Assembly (NCBI GenBank): GCA_018396995.1
Contig: JAGTQB010000009.1
Span: forward strand, 1-46,512
DNA from: Candidatus Bathyarchaeota archaeon
Lineage (GTDB): Archaea > Thermoproteota > Bathyarchaeia > Bathyarchaeales > DTEX01
DNA length: 46,512 nt
Direction of reading: 5' to 3'
Under the pieces are notes generated by a model. That model saw only the letters and a list, made by a program, of their open reading frames with translations. It was not told the DNA's origin and made no database searches. Shown piece by piece: positions 1-8,227 of this stretch (its first letter is position 1; each line of letters opens with the position of its first letter). The position numbers were made by a program, and so were the translations under genes.

Positions 1-922
1 TGTCTATTGCTAGGTCTATTGCTTGTCTTACTTGTGGTAGGTTTAGTGGGTATAGTCTTGTGTTTACTGCTAGGACTTCTGTTGCAACAGGAACCGGAAA
101 CGTCCATATACCAATATTAGGCTTACCGGCGATTTGGCCTAATAGATAGAACGGATATGCTGGAACTACATCAATCTCTCCTTTCAGTAGGAGCAGAGGA
201 TATAAGGATTCATCAGTCACAAATCTAATTAAGACTCCATCTATTTTCGGTATCGATTCTTTCTTCCAGTAGTCAGGCCTCTTCCTAAAGAACCACCACT
301 TACCTGGCTCAAATGAATCATAAATGAATGGGCCGGAGGTCACATGCTTCTTAGGATCGTTAATGAATTCAAAGCTCAATGGATCTTCGAGCTGCTCCCA
401 TATGTGCTTCGGTATTGGATTGGTAATACCGAAGTCTGCGTACCATCTTGCCCATGGTTGTGACGTTCTAAATTCTACTGTGTATGTGTCTACTGCTTTA
501 ACTTCTAATAGGATTCCTTGTAGTGCTGATGGGAAGGCGTATTTGAACGTTAGGTTCCATGTGAATTCTACGTCATACGCTGTTACTGGTTTTCCGTCGC
601 TCCATTTGGCTCTCTCATCTATATAGAATACATATCTTGTTCCGTTGTCTAGTATCTCCCAGCTTTTTGCGAGCCATGGGACTAAACTCCCATTAAATAG
701 GTTTAAGATTAAAGGCTCGTAAAGCAAACCACCAAACCACACTGGTATACCAATTTCTCTGGAAGCTTGTAGCGGATTGAATGTGCTCACTATATAATTA
801 CACGCTACCCGGAGAATGTTCTCTTCCGCCCGTGCGCAAGAGGCGAATAAGGGAATTATTAATGTACTGGACAACAGTACAGCCAAGAGAAAAGCTACTA
901 GGCACTTAATATTCCTCTCCAT
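1..922 (-). CDS. Extracellular solute-binding protein, family 5 (peptide/nickel type), 3'-truncated by window edge
   Basis: Reading the minus strand from the ATG at 922 gives about 307 uninterrupted codons that run off the left edge. The first ~33 residues are a Sec-type signal peptide (basic start, hydrophobic core, then an Ala-rich cleavage region before EEN). The mature part has the hallmarks of SBP_bac_5 substrate-binding proteins of ABC transporters for peptides or other small solutes: an early segment with TFNPLQ, then LYEPL, then KWSDGKPVTAYDVEFTW, and later SGPF followed by a long W/F-rich segment. A strong Shine-Dalgarno (gggagg) lies just upstream of the ATG and fixes the start. It acts outside the membrane; the permease and ATPase partners would lie beyond the left edge (downstream on this strand). 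The substrate cannot be told from sequence. Confidence 0.85.
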   Translation of the reverse strand, partial: MERNIKCLVAFLLAVLLSSTLIIPLFASCARAEENILRVACNYIVSTFNPLQASREIGIPVWFGGLLYEPLILNLFNGSLVPWLAKSWEILDNGTRYVFYIDERAKWSDGKPVTAYDVEFTWNLTFKYAFPSALQGILLEVKAVDTYTVEFRTSQPWARWYADFGITNPIPKHIWEQLEDPLSFEFINDPKKHVTSGPFIYDSFEPGKWWFFRKRPDYWKKESIPKIDGVLIRFVTDESLYPLLLLKGEIDVVPAYPFYLLGQIAGKPNIGIWTFPVPVATEVLAVNTRLYPLNLPQVRQAIDLAID

Positions 923-1297
923 AAATTCCTCCCTCAAACCTTTTCTATGTTTAGAGTTCTTATTTAAAATTATAAATTTTTCGTGTAACCTTTAACTTTA
1001 CTATGGAATCTTCTCTTTCATAAAAAAGAATTCATTTAACAGTTTTCTTTCAATTTTATGATTAAAAATGTTCATTTAAAATTATATTAAACAATTTTTA
1101 TGAATATAATTGATATAATCAGATTTTTTAAAATAGCAACAAGTTTGATGTTTTAACCCGGGATAGATAAATATGAATAGTTTCTTTATCCCCTTTAGAT
1201 TTATTAAAAATGTATTAATGAAAATTTTCTCTTTAAACTTAAGTATTAGTTACTTCCGATTTAAGTTAGGCGATTATCTGGAAGAGAGGCTTCAGAT
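923..1297. other. AT-rich intergenic region between divergent genes
   Basis: About 375 bases with no convincing gene. It separates the divergent solute-binding protein and MgtE-like genes and must hold both promoters. The 13-mer atttaaaattata occurs twice (near 961 and 1074), which looks like repeated TATA-type sequence. A ctttaaac box near 1231 is a plausible TATA element for the rightward gene. A 61-codon open frame at 1173-1358 is low-complexity and overlaps the next gene, so I do not call it. Confidence 0.5.
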
Positions 1298-2623
1298 TTG
1301 TTGGGCATGGTTGCAGAGAGGGGCTCGAAGGAGCAATGGAACCTTCAGCAACATTTAACATTAAACGAATCTTTCATGTCTCAAAACGTGATAAAAGCCG
1401 CAAATGCCTCTGCTCGAAATGGGTATATTCTCACCCAGCACCCTTTCCATAAAACTCTTAAAGAGTGTTTAGTATCCTTTACTTTTGATTTTATTGGTTT
1501 GCTAGCTGGTTTTATCTTTGCTCTCTTTATAGAAATTTTTATGTCAGCGCCCTGGATAATCGCCACTTACCCCGCAATACTAACGGCGAAAGGGGTTATC
1601 GTAGGTATTCTTACAGGTAGGCTGAGCACATCTCTCCATATTGGCACAATATATCCCAGATTTATTAGAAATACGAGAGCATTTCATAGACTCCTCGAGA
1701 TAATCATAGTTGTAAATTTGATAGCTAGTCTCTTAATGAGCTCAATTGCCGTAATTTTTGGTTTATTTTTTTGGGGGGTTGAAGTTGGCGCTCTCATTGA
1801 AATCATGCTGAATGTTGTTACGACAATGGCCTTAGGTTTAACTATATCTCTCTTAGCAGCTTACATTTCATTCTTCTCATTTAAGTTTGGTTGGGATCCA
1901 GATGTTGTTGTGTATCCTGTTATGTCCTCCTCAGCCGACACATTAATAACCCTTTATTATGCTTTAGTCATAATGGCTTTCTTTTTTTGTGGCGATATGG
2001 GGAAAGCTATCGTAATCATTGTTAATGTCATCTATCTTGCCATCACAGCTCTCATAGTGTTACGTAATATACATGAGGAGGAATTTATTAAGAGTATAAA
2101 GGAGGTACTACTAACTCTAATAATAATTGCATTCATAGTTAATGTTACTGGAACCTTTCTTGACAGAATAAGCACTATTATTGAGGAAAGAAGGGAGGTA
2201 TATGCCATTTATCCGCCCCTAATCGATATGATTGGTGATGTTGGTTCCGTTATAGGTTCAATAGCGACAACTAGGCTTGCTTTAGGTCTAATTAGTCCAT
2301 CACTTAAAGACTTAAAGAAGCTTAAAGGGCATGTTTTCGGCTCATGGATCTCTTCACTAATAATTCTTGCCGCCCTTTCAGCAACATCATTAATGTTAAA
2401 TGGACTGCTTACGCTTCAACGCTTCGCTTGGCTTACATTAATCCTAGTGACGGTTGATATAATTGCTATCCCATTAATATTACTTGTATCATACCTAGTT
2501 TCAATTCTGACTTTCAAGAGGGGTTTTGATCCAGACAACTTTGTGATACCCATAGAGAGCTCCCTTGCAGATAGCATTACAACAATATCCCTACTCGTTG
2601 CACTACTCTTAATTCCCGGATAA
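1298..2623 (+). CDS. MgtE-family divalent cation permease (two membrane domains, no CBS domain)
   Basis: Polytopic membrane protein of 441 codons made of two tandem copies of the MgtE/SLC41 membrane domain. Copy one carries YPAILTAKGVIVGILTGRLS and copy two carries YPPLIDMIGDVGSVIGSIAT, the pore-lining helix found once in each bacterial MgtE. The N and CBS regulatory domains of bacterial MgtE are absent, which fits the archaeal two-domain class (COG1824-like). Predicted role: Mg2+ or another divalent cation across the cytoplasmic membrane. The TTG at 1298 is preceded by gagagg at good spacing; ATGs at 1307 and 1376 are alternatives. The next gene on the same strand is the PhoU/TrkA_C protein that is commonly paired with this permease family in archaea, which suggests that protein gates or regulates transport. 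Confidence 0.85.
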   Translation: MLGMVAERGSKEQWNLQQHLTLNESFMSQNVIKAANASARNGYILTQHPFHKTLKECLVSFTFDFIGLLAGFIFALFIEIFMSAPWIIATYPAILTAKGVIVGILTGRLSTSLHIGTIYPRFIRNTRAFHRLLEIIIVVNLIASLLMSSIAVIFGLFFWGVEVGALIEIMLNVVTTMALGLTISLLAAYISFFSFKFGWDPDVVVYPVMSSSADTLITLYYALVIMAFFFCGDMGKAIVIIVNVIYLAITALIVLRNIHEEEFIKSIKEVLLTLIIIAFIVNVTGTFLDRISTIIEERREVYAIYPPLIDMIGDVGSVIGSIATTRLALGLISPSLKDLKKLKGHVFGSWISSLIILAALSATSLMLNGLLTLQRFAWLTLILVTVDIIAIPLILLVSYLVSILTFKRGFDPDNFVIPIESSLADSITTISLLVALLLIPG

Positions 2624-2693
2624 ATAGCAGAAAATTCTCAGTAAATTTAAAACTGTCAAAATAAAAATATTAAATTTGGAGAGAGCAAAACGA

Positions 2694-3902
2694 ATGCGTA
2701 GTCGAATGAGGAAGGAAAAGATAAGATATCAGCCGATATCGGTGAAGGAAATACTTTTAGAAATGAAGAATTTATCTGAATTGATGATTGACTTAGCCTA
2801 TTCAGCAGCCTTATTTGGGGATAGAGATTTAGCTGAAGATGTGATAGAACTTGAGGAGAGAATCGACACTCTGGCTTATCTCCTCGACATAGAAATGATG
2901 CTTGCTGCAAGAGATGCCGAGGATGCAAAGGTCTTATCTGGTGTTGCTAAGGTTGCCTCCGCCACTGACAAAATCTCGGATGCGGCTGGCGACATAGCGA
3001 ACATAGTTCTCCAGGGGATTGGCGTACACCCAGTTATAGCCGAGATATTTGAGAGAGTTGAGGAGAGACTTGCAAAAGTAAAGATACTGGAGAATTCTCC
3101 GGTTGTTGGAATGAAAATAGGGAGTATTGACCCCGCATCAATGGGAATAGATATAATAGCCATTCGTAGGGGAGGAGACTGGATAATAAATCCAAGGGAG
3201 GATGAAACCATTAGGGGCGGCGACATCATTATTGTTCGTGGGGTACAGGATGGTATAAATGGGTTTAGGGAGAGAGTTGGAGAGAAAATCGTGAGGGGTG
3301 AAGAGGAAATAATTAGGAAAATCGTTTGGGAGGATCGATTTAGAAATGTTATTGAGCGCTTCGTTGAGCTCAAAGATGTTTCAGAGCTAATGATTGACTT
3401 AGCCTATTCAGCACTATTGCTCAATAGTAAAGAGCTTGCCGAAGAGGTTCATAAGCTTGAGGAGTACGTTGATAAGCTTCATACAGAGTTTGAGCTAATG
3501 GTTCTTTCAAGCGGGTTTGTTGAGAGCGAAGCTAAAGGCATACTTGGCTTAATAAGGCTTGGTGTAGCAGCTGAGAGCATTTCGGATGCTGCTGCCGAAA
3601 TAGCCGAGATAATATTGAGGGGTATTGAGCCACATCCAGTTCTAAAAATAGCTGTTGAGAGCGCCGAAGAAACTGTTGTTTACGTAAGGGTGAAGTGGGA
3701 CTCTGCTTTAGTAGGTAAGACCCTTAGGGAGGCACGCATACCAGAGGAGACTGGCATGTGGGTTCTAGCCATAAAAAGAGGAGACAAGCTAGTTAGACCA
3801 AAACCAGAAATGAGGATCGAGGCTGATGACGTAATAATTGCGGCTGGGTACTCACAGGGTAAAGAAGATCTTCTTAACCTAGTTTCTAAAACTAAGAGTT
3901 AG
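2694..3902 (+). CDS. PhoU/TrkA_C double-repeat regulatory protein (COG3273-like)
   Basis: About 402 residues, soluble. The protein is an internal tandem duplication: a PhoU-like helical part (SELMIDLAYSA, IDTLAYLL, ISDAAGDIA) followed by an RCK_C/TrkA_C beta part (SPVVGMKIG ... GGDIIIVRG), then the same pair again (SELMIDLAYSA, VDKLHTEFEL, ISDAAAEIAEI; SALVGKTLREA ... ADDVIIAAG). RCK_C domains usually bind small ligands or nucleotides and control ion channels; PhoU-like helices scaffold regulators. It follows the MgtE-like permease by about 70 bases on the same strand, so a role as its regulatory subunit is the natural inference. The ATG at 2694 is placed 10 bases after ggagag; a TTG at 2676 is possible. 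Its stop lies only 8 bases from the stop of the convergent pyrophosphatase gene. Confidence 0.8.
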   Translation: MRSRMRKEKIRYQPISVKEILLEMKNLSELMIDLAYSAALFGDRDLAEDVIELEERIDTLAYLLDIEMMLAARDAEDAKVLSGVAKVASATDKISDAAGDIANIVLQGIGVHPVIAEIFERVEERLAKVKILENSPVVGMKIGSIDPASMGIDIIAIRRGGDWIINPREDETIRGGDIIIVRGVQDGINGFRERVGEKIVRGEEEIIRKIVWEDRFRNVIERFVELKDVSELMIDLAYSALLLNSKELAEEVHKLEEYVDKLHTEFELMVLSSGFVESEAKGILGLIRLGVAAESISDAAAEIAEIILRGIEPHPVLKIAVESAEETVVYVRVKWDSALVGKTLREARIPEETGMWVLAIKRGDKLVRPKPEMRIEADDVIIAAGYSQGKEDLLNLVSKTKS

Positions 3903-3910
3903 CTTGCAAG

Positions 3911-5890
3911 CTAAGTCATATAAGTCACGTGCATTAGGGCCGCAGTCCCTATAAGGTTTATGAATATATCTAGTGATGGGCCAGCAGCATCTTTAAGTGG
4001 GTCGCCCACAGTGTCACCGATAACTGATGCTACATGCATTGGGCTACCTTTATCCTCCGGCATTCTAATCTCAATATGTTTCTTAGCGTTATCCCAGGAA
4101 GCGCCGCTTATACACATAAATAGGGAGAGTGGTAGTGTCGTAACCAGGTTTCCAATTATGAGGCCTCCGAGGGGCTCCTTCCCTAGAAGCAGACCAGTTA
4201 TAAATGGCGTGAGAACAGAGAGGAACGCTGGGAAGAGCATTCCCCTTAAAGCTGCTTTTGTACATATTTCTATACACTTAATGTAGCCTGGCTTAATTTT
4301 CCCCCTCACATTATGTAAGGGTGATGTGTGGGCATTAAGTTGTCTGCGGATCTCCTCGATCATTGTATAAGAGGCTTTGCTCACGGCTTTAATGACTAGT
4401 GAGCAGAGGACGAATGAGAGGGAACCACCTATTAGTATTCCAGTTATTACTCGAGGATCCACAGCGTTAATTGCGGTAAGACGTGTGGAGGTCAGGTATG
4501 TTGAGAAGAGGGCAACTTGAGCTAGCGCTGAGGTTCCAATAGCGTAAACTTTACAGGTGGCCTTCGTTACGTTGCCTATTGAGTCGAGTATATCCATTTC
4601 CTTCCTAAATTCTTTGCCCATCTTCGACATAGTTATTAAGCCATCAGCGTTATCAACTATTGGACCATATGCCGCAATAGAAACGAATGTAGCCATTATG
4701 GACAGAAAACCAGTTGCCGCAAGGGAGAGTCCATAAAGGTCTTCAAAATTGTAGGCGAGAAAAACCACGATCGAGATTACTATGGTTGGTAGGAGCGCGG
4801 CCTCTAATCCGGTGGAGAGACCAGTTAATATATTCACCGCGGGCCCAGTTCTAGAAGCCCTTATGATAGCCTTCACGAATCTGCTATTTGGTGAAGTGTA
4901 ATAGTTGGTTATATGAGCTAGTAAGAGTACGGATATTATCCCCATCAATGTCGGCAGGAACGCCCTCAAACTTCCAAATAAGCATTGTGATGCTATAGCA
5001 GATGTTATAATCGTGAGTATTGTGGGGGAATAAATCATTTTATATATTAGTCGCTTAAAGCTTTTAAATGGAAAAGCTGCGAAAAGCAGATTTATTGCCG
5101 ACGAGAGTAAACCAAAGCTTGAAACTATAAGTGGGTATAGCGCGCCAACGAAGCCATGCGTAGCTGTCCCGAGAATTATTGCCGCTATTAGCATACAAAC
5201 ATATGACTGAAAAACATCAGAACCCATCCCAGCCACATCACCGACATTATCTCCAACCTGGTCGGCAATTACAGCCGGGTTACGCGGATCATCTTCAGGC
5301 AACTTCATCTCAATTTTTCCAACAACATCAGCGCTTATGTCAGCGGCTTTAGTATATATCCCACCGCCAACACGCGCGAAGAGAGCGACTAAACTTGCTC
5401 CAAAAGCTAAACCGATGAGATCCGTTATGTTACCATGGCCCAAGGCTAGGAATAATAGGTAAAGTCCAGCTACAGATAATAATCCAAAGCTTGTTAAGGA
5501 TAAGCCTGCAACCATGCCGCCGTTGAAGGCTCTAAAAAAGGCTTTAAAGGAGCCTTCTTTTGCAGCCTCAGCTGTTTTGGAGTTCATGTTTACTGTGATT
5601 AATGTGCCGGTATATGCTGAGATGGTTGAGAAAGCGGATCCTAAGAGGAAGGATATTGCCTTCCATATTCCAAAAAATATGTCAAGGATAACGGCAAAGA
5701 CTGCGCTGAAAAGCAGAACTAATAGGAATTGTTTATTTAGGTAGGCTATGGCGCCCCTTCTAATTAGATTTGAAATATCGGATAACTCTTTAATGCCAAC
5801 CGTAATTCTAGATAAGCGCCATGCTAGGGAGATAGAGAGAATACTAGCTGTAGCAGATGAGATGACGGGGAAGTATAGTAGTAAATCCAA
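3911..5890 (-). CDS. hppA: Membrane-bound ion-pumping pyrophosphatase (H+-PPase, K+-independent type)
   Basis: 659 codons, about 15-16 membrane segments. It hydrolyses pyrophosphate in the cytoplasm and pumps ions outward. The substrate-site motif DDPRNPAVIADQVGDNVGDV and the C-terminal GDTVGDPLKDAAGPS are both present, as is WDNAKK. The motif GNVTKAT has Lys at the position that in this family marks K+-independent enzymes (K+-dependent ones have Ala), so proton pumping is likelier than sodium pumping; this is inference from family rules. Odd: the usually conserved DNAGGIAEM reads DNADGLITM here, losing a conserved Gly and the Glu, and the C-terminus ends about 13 residues after GPSLDIFINL. 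The start must be TTG at 5890 or later, because an in-frame TAG lies just upstream. Convergent with the PhoU/TrkA_C gene. Confidence 0.93.
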   Translation of the reverse strand: MDLLLYFPVISSATASILSISLAWRLSRITVGIKELSDISNLIRRGAIAYLNKQFLLVLLFSAVFAVILDIFFGIWKAISFLLGSAFSTISAYTGTLITVNMNSKTAEAAKEGSFKAFFRAFNGGMVAGLSLTSFGLLSVAGLYLLFLALGHGNITDLIGLAFGASLVALFARVGGGIYTKAADISADVVGKIEMKLPEDDPRNPAVIADQVGDNVGDVAGMGSDVFQSYVCMLIAAIILGTATHGFVGALYPLIVSSFGLLSSAINLLFAAFPFKSFKRLIYKMIYSPTILTIITSAIASQCLFGSLRAFLPTLMGIISVLLLAHITNYYTSPNSRFVKAIIRASRTGPAVNILTGLSTGLEAALLPTIVISIVVFLAYNFEDLYGLSLAATGFLSIMATFVSIAAYGPIVDNADGLITMSKMGKEFRKEMDILDSIGNVTKATCKVYAIGTSALAQVALFSTYLTSTRLTAINAVDPRVITGILIGGSLSFVLCSLVIKAVSKASYTMIEEIRRQLNAHTSPLHNVRGKIKPGYIKCIEICTKAALRGMLFPAFLSVLTPFITGLLLGKEPLGGLIIGNLVTTLPLSLFMCISGASWDNAKKHIEIRMPEDKGSPMHVASVIGDTVGDPLKDAAGPSLDIFINLIGTAALMHVTYMT

Positions 5891-5965
5891 GTCCTAAGAC
5901 CACTCCTAGAAACGAGTTCATGTACTTAAATTCTTCATAAAAATAAAGAATTTCCAATTGGCAAA

Positions 5966-5973
5966 CTTAAAAA
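5966..5973 (-). promoter_or_regulatory. Candidate TATA box for hppA
   Basis: On the minus strand this reads as a tttttaag box, about 76 bases before the hppA start codon, implying transcription from near 5940 and a leader of about 50 bases. The remainder of the 222-base gap 5891-6112 shows no gene I can support. Confidence 0.3.
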
Positions 5974-6112
5974 CTTTACTTTAAAAGCAAGCGCCTTCAT
6001 GAGACCCATGGGAAAAATATCGTTTTTGGATATCCTGCGCCTTTATAACCGTCCTCTTTGGAGGAATAAATTTTCACTTGTGTTGTATAAAAAGACGTGG
6101 TTGGAGATAGTT

Positions 6113-6331
6113 TTAGATGGTTTCTTGACCACTTATCATGCTCAAGTACTGCTTAAGCTTATTAAACAATTCGCTCGCCTTTACTTCCTCAGTAGTTTCA
6201 GGCAACATAAACTGGTATTTACCTTGCCCTATATCCCTTAAAATAAAGTATTTTTTGTTGTACTCAAAGTAGATATGCTCTCTGCCGAGCTGAATATCCC
6301 ACTTTTTCCCCTCTTCAACCATAGACATCAC
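6113..6331 (-). CDS. Small conserved-looking hypothetical protein
   Basis: 72 codons, soluble, charged, with aromatic-rich strands (HIYFEYNKKYFILRDIG, KYQFMLPET) followed by a short helix (ELFNKLKQYLSMI). The composition is that of a real small domain, not a random frame, but I do not recognise a family. Alternating beta strands followed by a helix would suit a small nucleic-acid or protein-binding fold; this is a guess. Start taken at GTG 6331, with ATGs at codons 2 and 4 equally possible; no clear ribosome site decides. It lies downstream of, and on the same strand as, the small membrane protein and ESCRT-III-like genes. Confidence 0.5.
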   Translation of the reverse strand: MMSMVEEGKKWDIQLGREHIYFEYNKKYFILRDIGQGKYQFMLPETTEEVKASELFNKLKQYLSMISGQETI

Positions 6332-6410
6332 AAACGCTAGATTAATGAAACAGTAAATATTAAGGTTACTGCTTTTTTAACTATGAAATAAGACTTGGCA
6401 AGAAATCTTC

Positions 6411-6623
6411 TTAGAGTAGATATGCGTATATTATGCAGCAGATTATCGCCGCTAATGCTCCTACAAGCCCCCATGCAATCAAGCTGGATGCAAAAATATA
6501 TGAGAAGGATTCAGTCAATAAGGGTAGGATTCTAAAGTATATTGTGTTAGCGATGATGCCGAATATAAATCCTATAAGACCAATTGCAAACAACGTGAGA
6601 GCAGCCTTTAGTCTCCTGCCCAT
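6411..6623 (-). CDS. Small two-helix membrane protein
   Basis: 70 codons. After a basic start (GRRLK) there are two long hydrophobic segments (about residues 8-30 and 42-69) joined by a short polar loop, so it is an integral membrane protein with both ends probably inside. No family recognised. ggtggtg just upstream supports the ATG at 6623. It follows the ESCRT-III-like gene by 21 bases on the same strand and is probably co-transcribed with it, which makes a link to membrane remodelling conceivable but unproven. Confidence 0.6.
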   Translation of the reverse strand: MGRRLKAALTLFAIGLIGFIFGIIANTIYFRILPLLTESFSYIFASSLIAWGLVGALAAIICCIIYAYLL

Positions 6624-6644
6624 TGTTCACCACCAACGGATAAT

Positions 6645-7289
6645 TCACTTTGGTAGACTCTCACCCTCAGCCTCAGCAGACTTTGATGCAACGAGCTCTG
6701 GGAACTTCTCTCTCATCTTTTCTTCAGCTATGAGCGCTGCTTCCTCAAGTATTTTTTGAGCTTCCTCACTTATCGGCTCCGCCTCTACACTAACACCATG
6801 CATGTGACTGGATTCGATCATTATCTCATCGAGCATACTCATTATCGCCCCTAATTCTTGCTCCGCGCCAGGCATTAGCCCAGATATCCCGGATTTTATA
6901 TCCTTGAGTAGCTCCATTATTGGCGCTATAACCGCAGCTGCATTACCTAGATGCGTAATAGTCCCTAGTCTCAGCGCAACTCTCTCAAGAGATAACCTGG
7001 CATTTGACATAAGGTTTATAGTCTTCCTTATCTCCACCAGCTCATTAGCGTAAATCGTAGCCCTTTTCATATCATGCTCAGAGTAGGCATCAACGATCTT
7101 AGAGAATAGGGACTTATCTCTCTCACTCATACTATTAATCGCCTTATCAAGCATTTGTATCTGAGCTTCTATCCTCTTTATAACCAGCGAAAGCTTATAT
7201 CTTAGGGGCTGCTGCGGCCTAACAACATCAACAAGTCTGTCAATTATTGTGGCTCCGGTTCCCTCCCACTCTCTACTAAACCTTGACAT
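6645..7289 (-). CDS. ESCRT-III-like protein (Snf7/CdvB family)
   Basis: About 214 residues, almost all helical. The N-terminus has the basic/aromatic start typical of CdvB proteins (FSREWEG), then RPQQPLRYKL opening the long ESCRT-III helix hairpin (IEAQIQMLDKAI ... LFSKIVDAYSEHD ... YANELVEIRK), and an acidic C-terminal part with a MIM-like helix (EEAALIAEEKMREKFPEL). Archaeal CdvB paralogues assemble into membrane-deforming filaments in cell division and vesicle budding. ATG at 7289 chosen because GGTGA lies 6 bases upstream; a TTG at 7301 is the longest option. Neither CdvA nor the ATPase CdvC/Vps4 is next to it, so it may be an accessory paralogue rather than the main division protein. 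Confidence 0.8.
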   Translation of the reverse strand: MSRFSREWEGTGATIIDRLVDVVRPQQPLRYKLSLVIKRIEAQIQMLDKAINSMSERDKSLFSKIVDAYSEHDMKRATIYANELVEIRKTINLMSNARLSLERVALRLGTITHLGNAAAVIAPIMELLKDIKSGISGLMPGAEQELGAIMSMLDEIMIESSHMHGVSVEAEPISEEAQKILEEAALIAEEKMREKFPELVASKSAEAEGESLPK

Positions 7290-7371
7290 CCATTTCACCA
7301 ACCGTTTCTGAACCGGCGGAGAATATTTGAGTATTCTTATTATCCAGGTATCTATGTGCTTGTTACAATTG

Positions 7372-8187
7372 TTAAAGGGCTGCTGTTCGGTCTTTTCTTA
7401 AAGAATGTGCCTTAAGCTCCATGAGAACTGGTATTTCTCTTATCCTCTCGATGGGAATCTTCTCCCAAAATATTCCTCTTGGTCTTTCACCCACGTCATT
7501 TACTCTAATAACCTTCGTCGGCGTTATTATTGCGTTAACTGTAAGATCATGTGGCTCCTTCAACACGAAATCAACAATTTGGATGTCGTGGACTGTGGTT
7601 AATATTGGCGTACTATTATCTACAGCGCCCACCTCGCGCAGAATACCATACTCCAACTCGCTGTAGCCTCCGCCCTTACCCACACGAGCACCATCCCTGG
7701 ATACGGCTACGGAGCCAACAACAAGCAAATCTACTTTAGGTATATCTCTAAGCCTACATGCCTCACCATACTTAAAAGCGCCATGAATCGTAGATGCCTC
7801 ACCATAAACACTCCTTGGAATCTTGCTCGGATTAAGGAGTAGAAATCCCGATCTGAGCCTTGGAGTTGGTATGAGCAGAATCTTCCCGCTCTGAAGGGTG
7901 AGATATCTAACACTCTTCTGTGGGGAGTCTGGGTTAACCTTAACAACTCTAGCTCTTTTAAACTCTTCTAGCTCAGAGAGTCTCCGCGCTGCGACCTCCG
8001 CCCCAACAAAATTTGGTATTCTCCCATAAACTGGTCTTGGAAAACTTGCCACATTAGTCTTCTCCATTAAATCCCATATTCTGCGACGTATTTCTTCTTT
8101 AATTGAACTGGGGGACTCGTATTCCGCTACCATATGTATGGGGCCTTCACCATAAATATTTGACTTATCGCCCATATAAAGAATCAT
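7372..8187 (-). CDS. 5-formyltetrahydrofolate cyclo-ligase-like protein (MTHFS domain family)
   Basis: 271 codons, soluble. The N-terminal half contains SFPRPVYGRIPNF and the central part has the NagB/RpiA-like Rossmann core seen in MTHFSD-type proteins: KVDLLVVGSVAVSRDGARVGKGGGYSE is represented by the stretches VDLLVVGSVAV and GARVGKGGGYSELEYG, the latter being the glycine-rich nucleotide/folate loop, followed by TTVHDIQIVD and NAIITPTKVI. True cyclo-ligases convert 5-formyl- to 5,10-methenyl-pterin using ATP; the archaeal members are longer and their substrate is not settled, so the function is family-level only. Divergent from cimA; start codons are about 40 bases apart and share a TATA-like sequence. 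Shorter starts (ATG at codon 5 or the later MVAEYES) are possible. Confidence 0.75.
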   Translation of the reverse strand: MILYMGDKSNIYGEGPIHMVAEYESPSSIKEEIRRRIWDLMEKTNVASFPRPVYGRIPNFVGAEVAARRLSELEEFKRARVVKVNPDSPQKSVRYLTLQSGKILLIPTPRLRSGFLLLNPSKIPRSVYGEASTIHGAFKYGEACRLRDIPKVDLLVVGSVAVSRDGARVGKGGGYSELEYGILREVGAVDNSTPILTTVHDIQIVDFVLKEPHDLTVNAIITPTKVIRVNDVGERPRGIFWEKIPIERIREIPVLMELKAHSLRKDRTAAL

Positions 8188-8206
8188 GGCTTTCTATCCA
8201 CCAATC

Positions 8207-8215
8207 CTTTTTAAG
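8207..8215. promoter_or_regulatory. Candidate TATA element shared by the divergent MTHFS-like and cimA genes
   Basis: The sequence ctttttaag works as a TATA-like box in either direction. Leftward, about 25 bases leads exactly to the ATG at 8187, which would make that transcript leaderless. Rightward, transcription would begin near 8236, which would favour a cimA start at one of the TTG codons at 8249 or 8255. A second box, atataaag near 8173, could serve cimA from ATG 8228. Confidence 0.35.
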
Positions 8216-8227
8216 CGAAAGACTTTT

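Noticed and set aside
1173-1358. 61-codon frame before the MgtE-like gene
   Set aside because: AT-rich, Phe/Ile/Asn-heavy and overlaps the permease start; looks like intergenic noise.
2876-3373. 165-codon open frame on the minus strand
   Set aside because: Opposite-strand shadow of the PhoU/TrkA_C gene, with composition typical of a reversed coding frame.
5999-6241. 80-codon plus-strand frame in the gap upstream of hppA
   Set aside because: Low-quality composition, overlaps the small minus-strand gene at 6113-6331 and shows no ribosome site or family motif.
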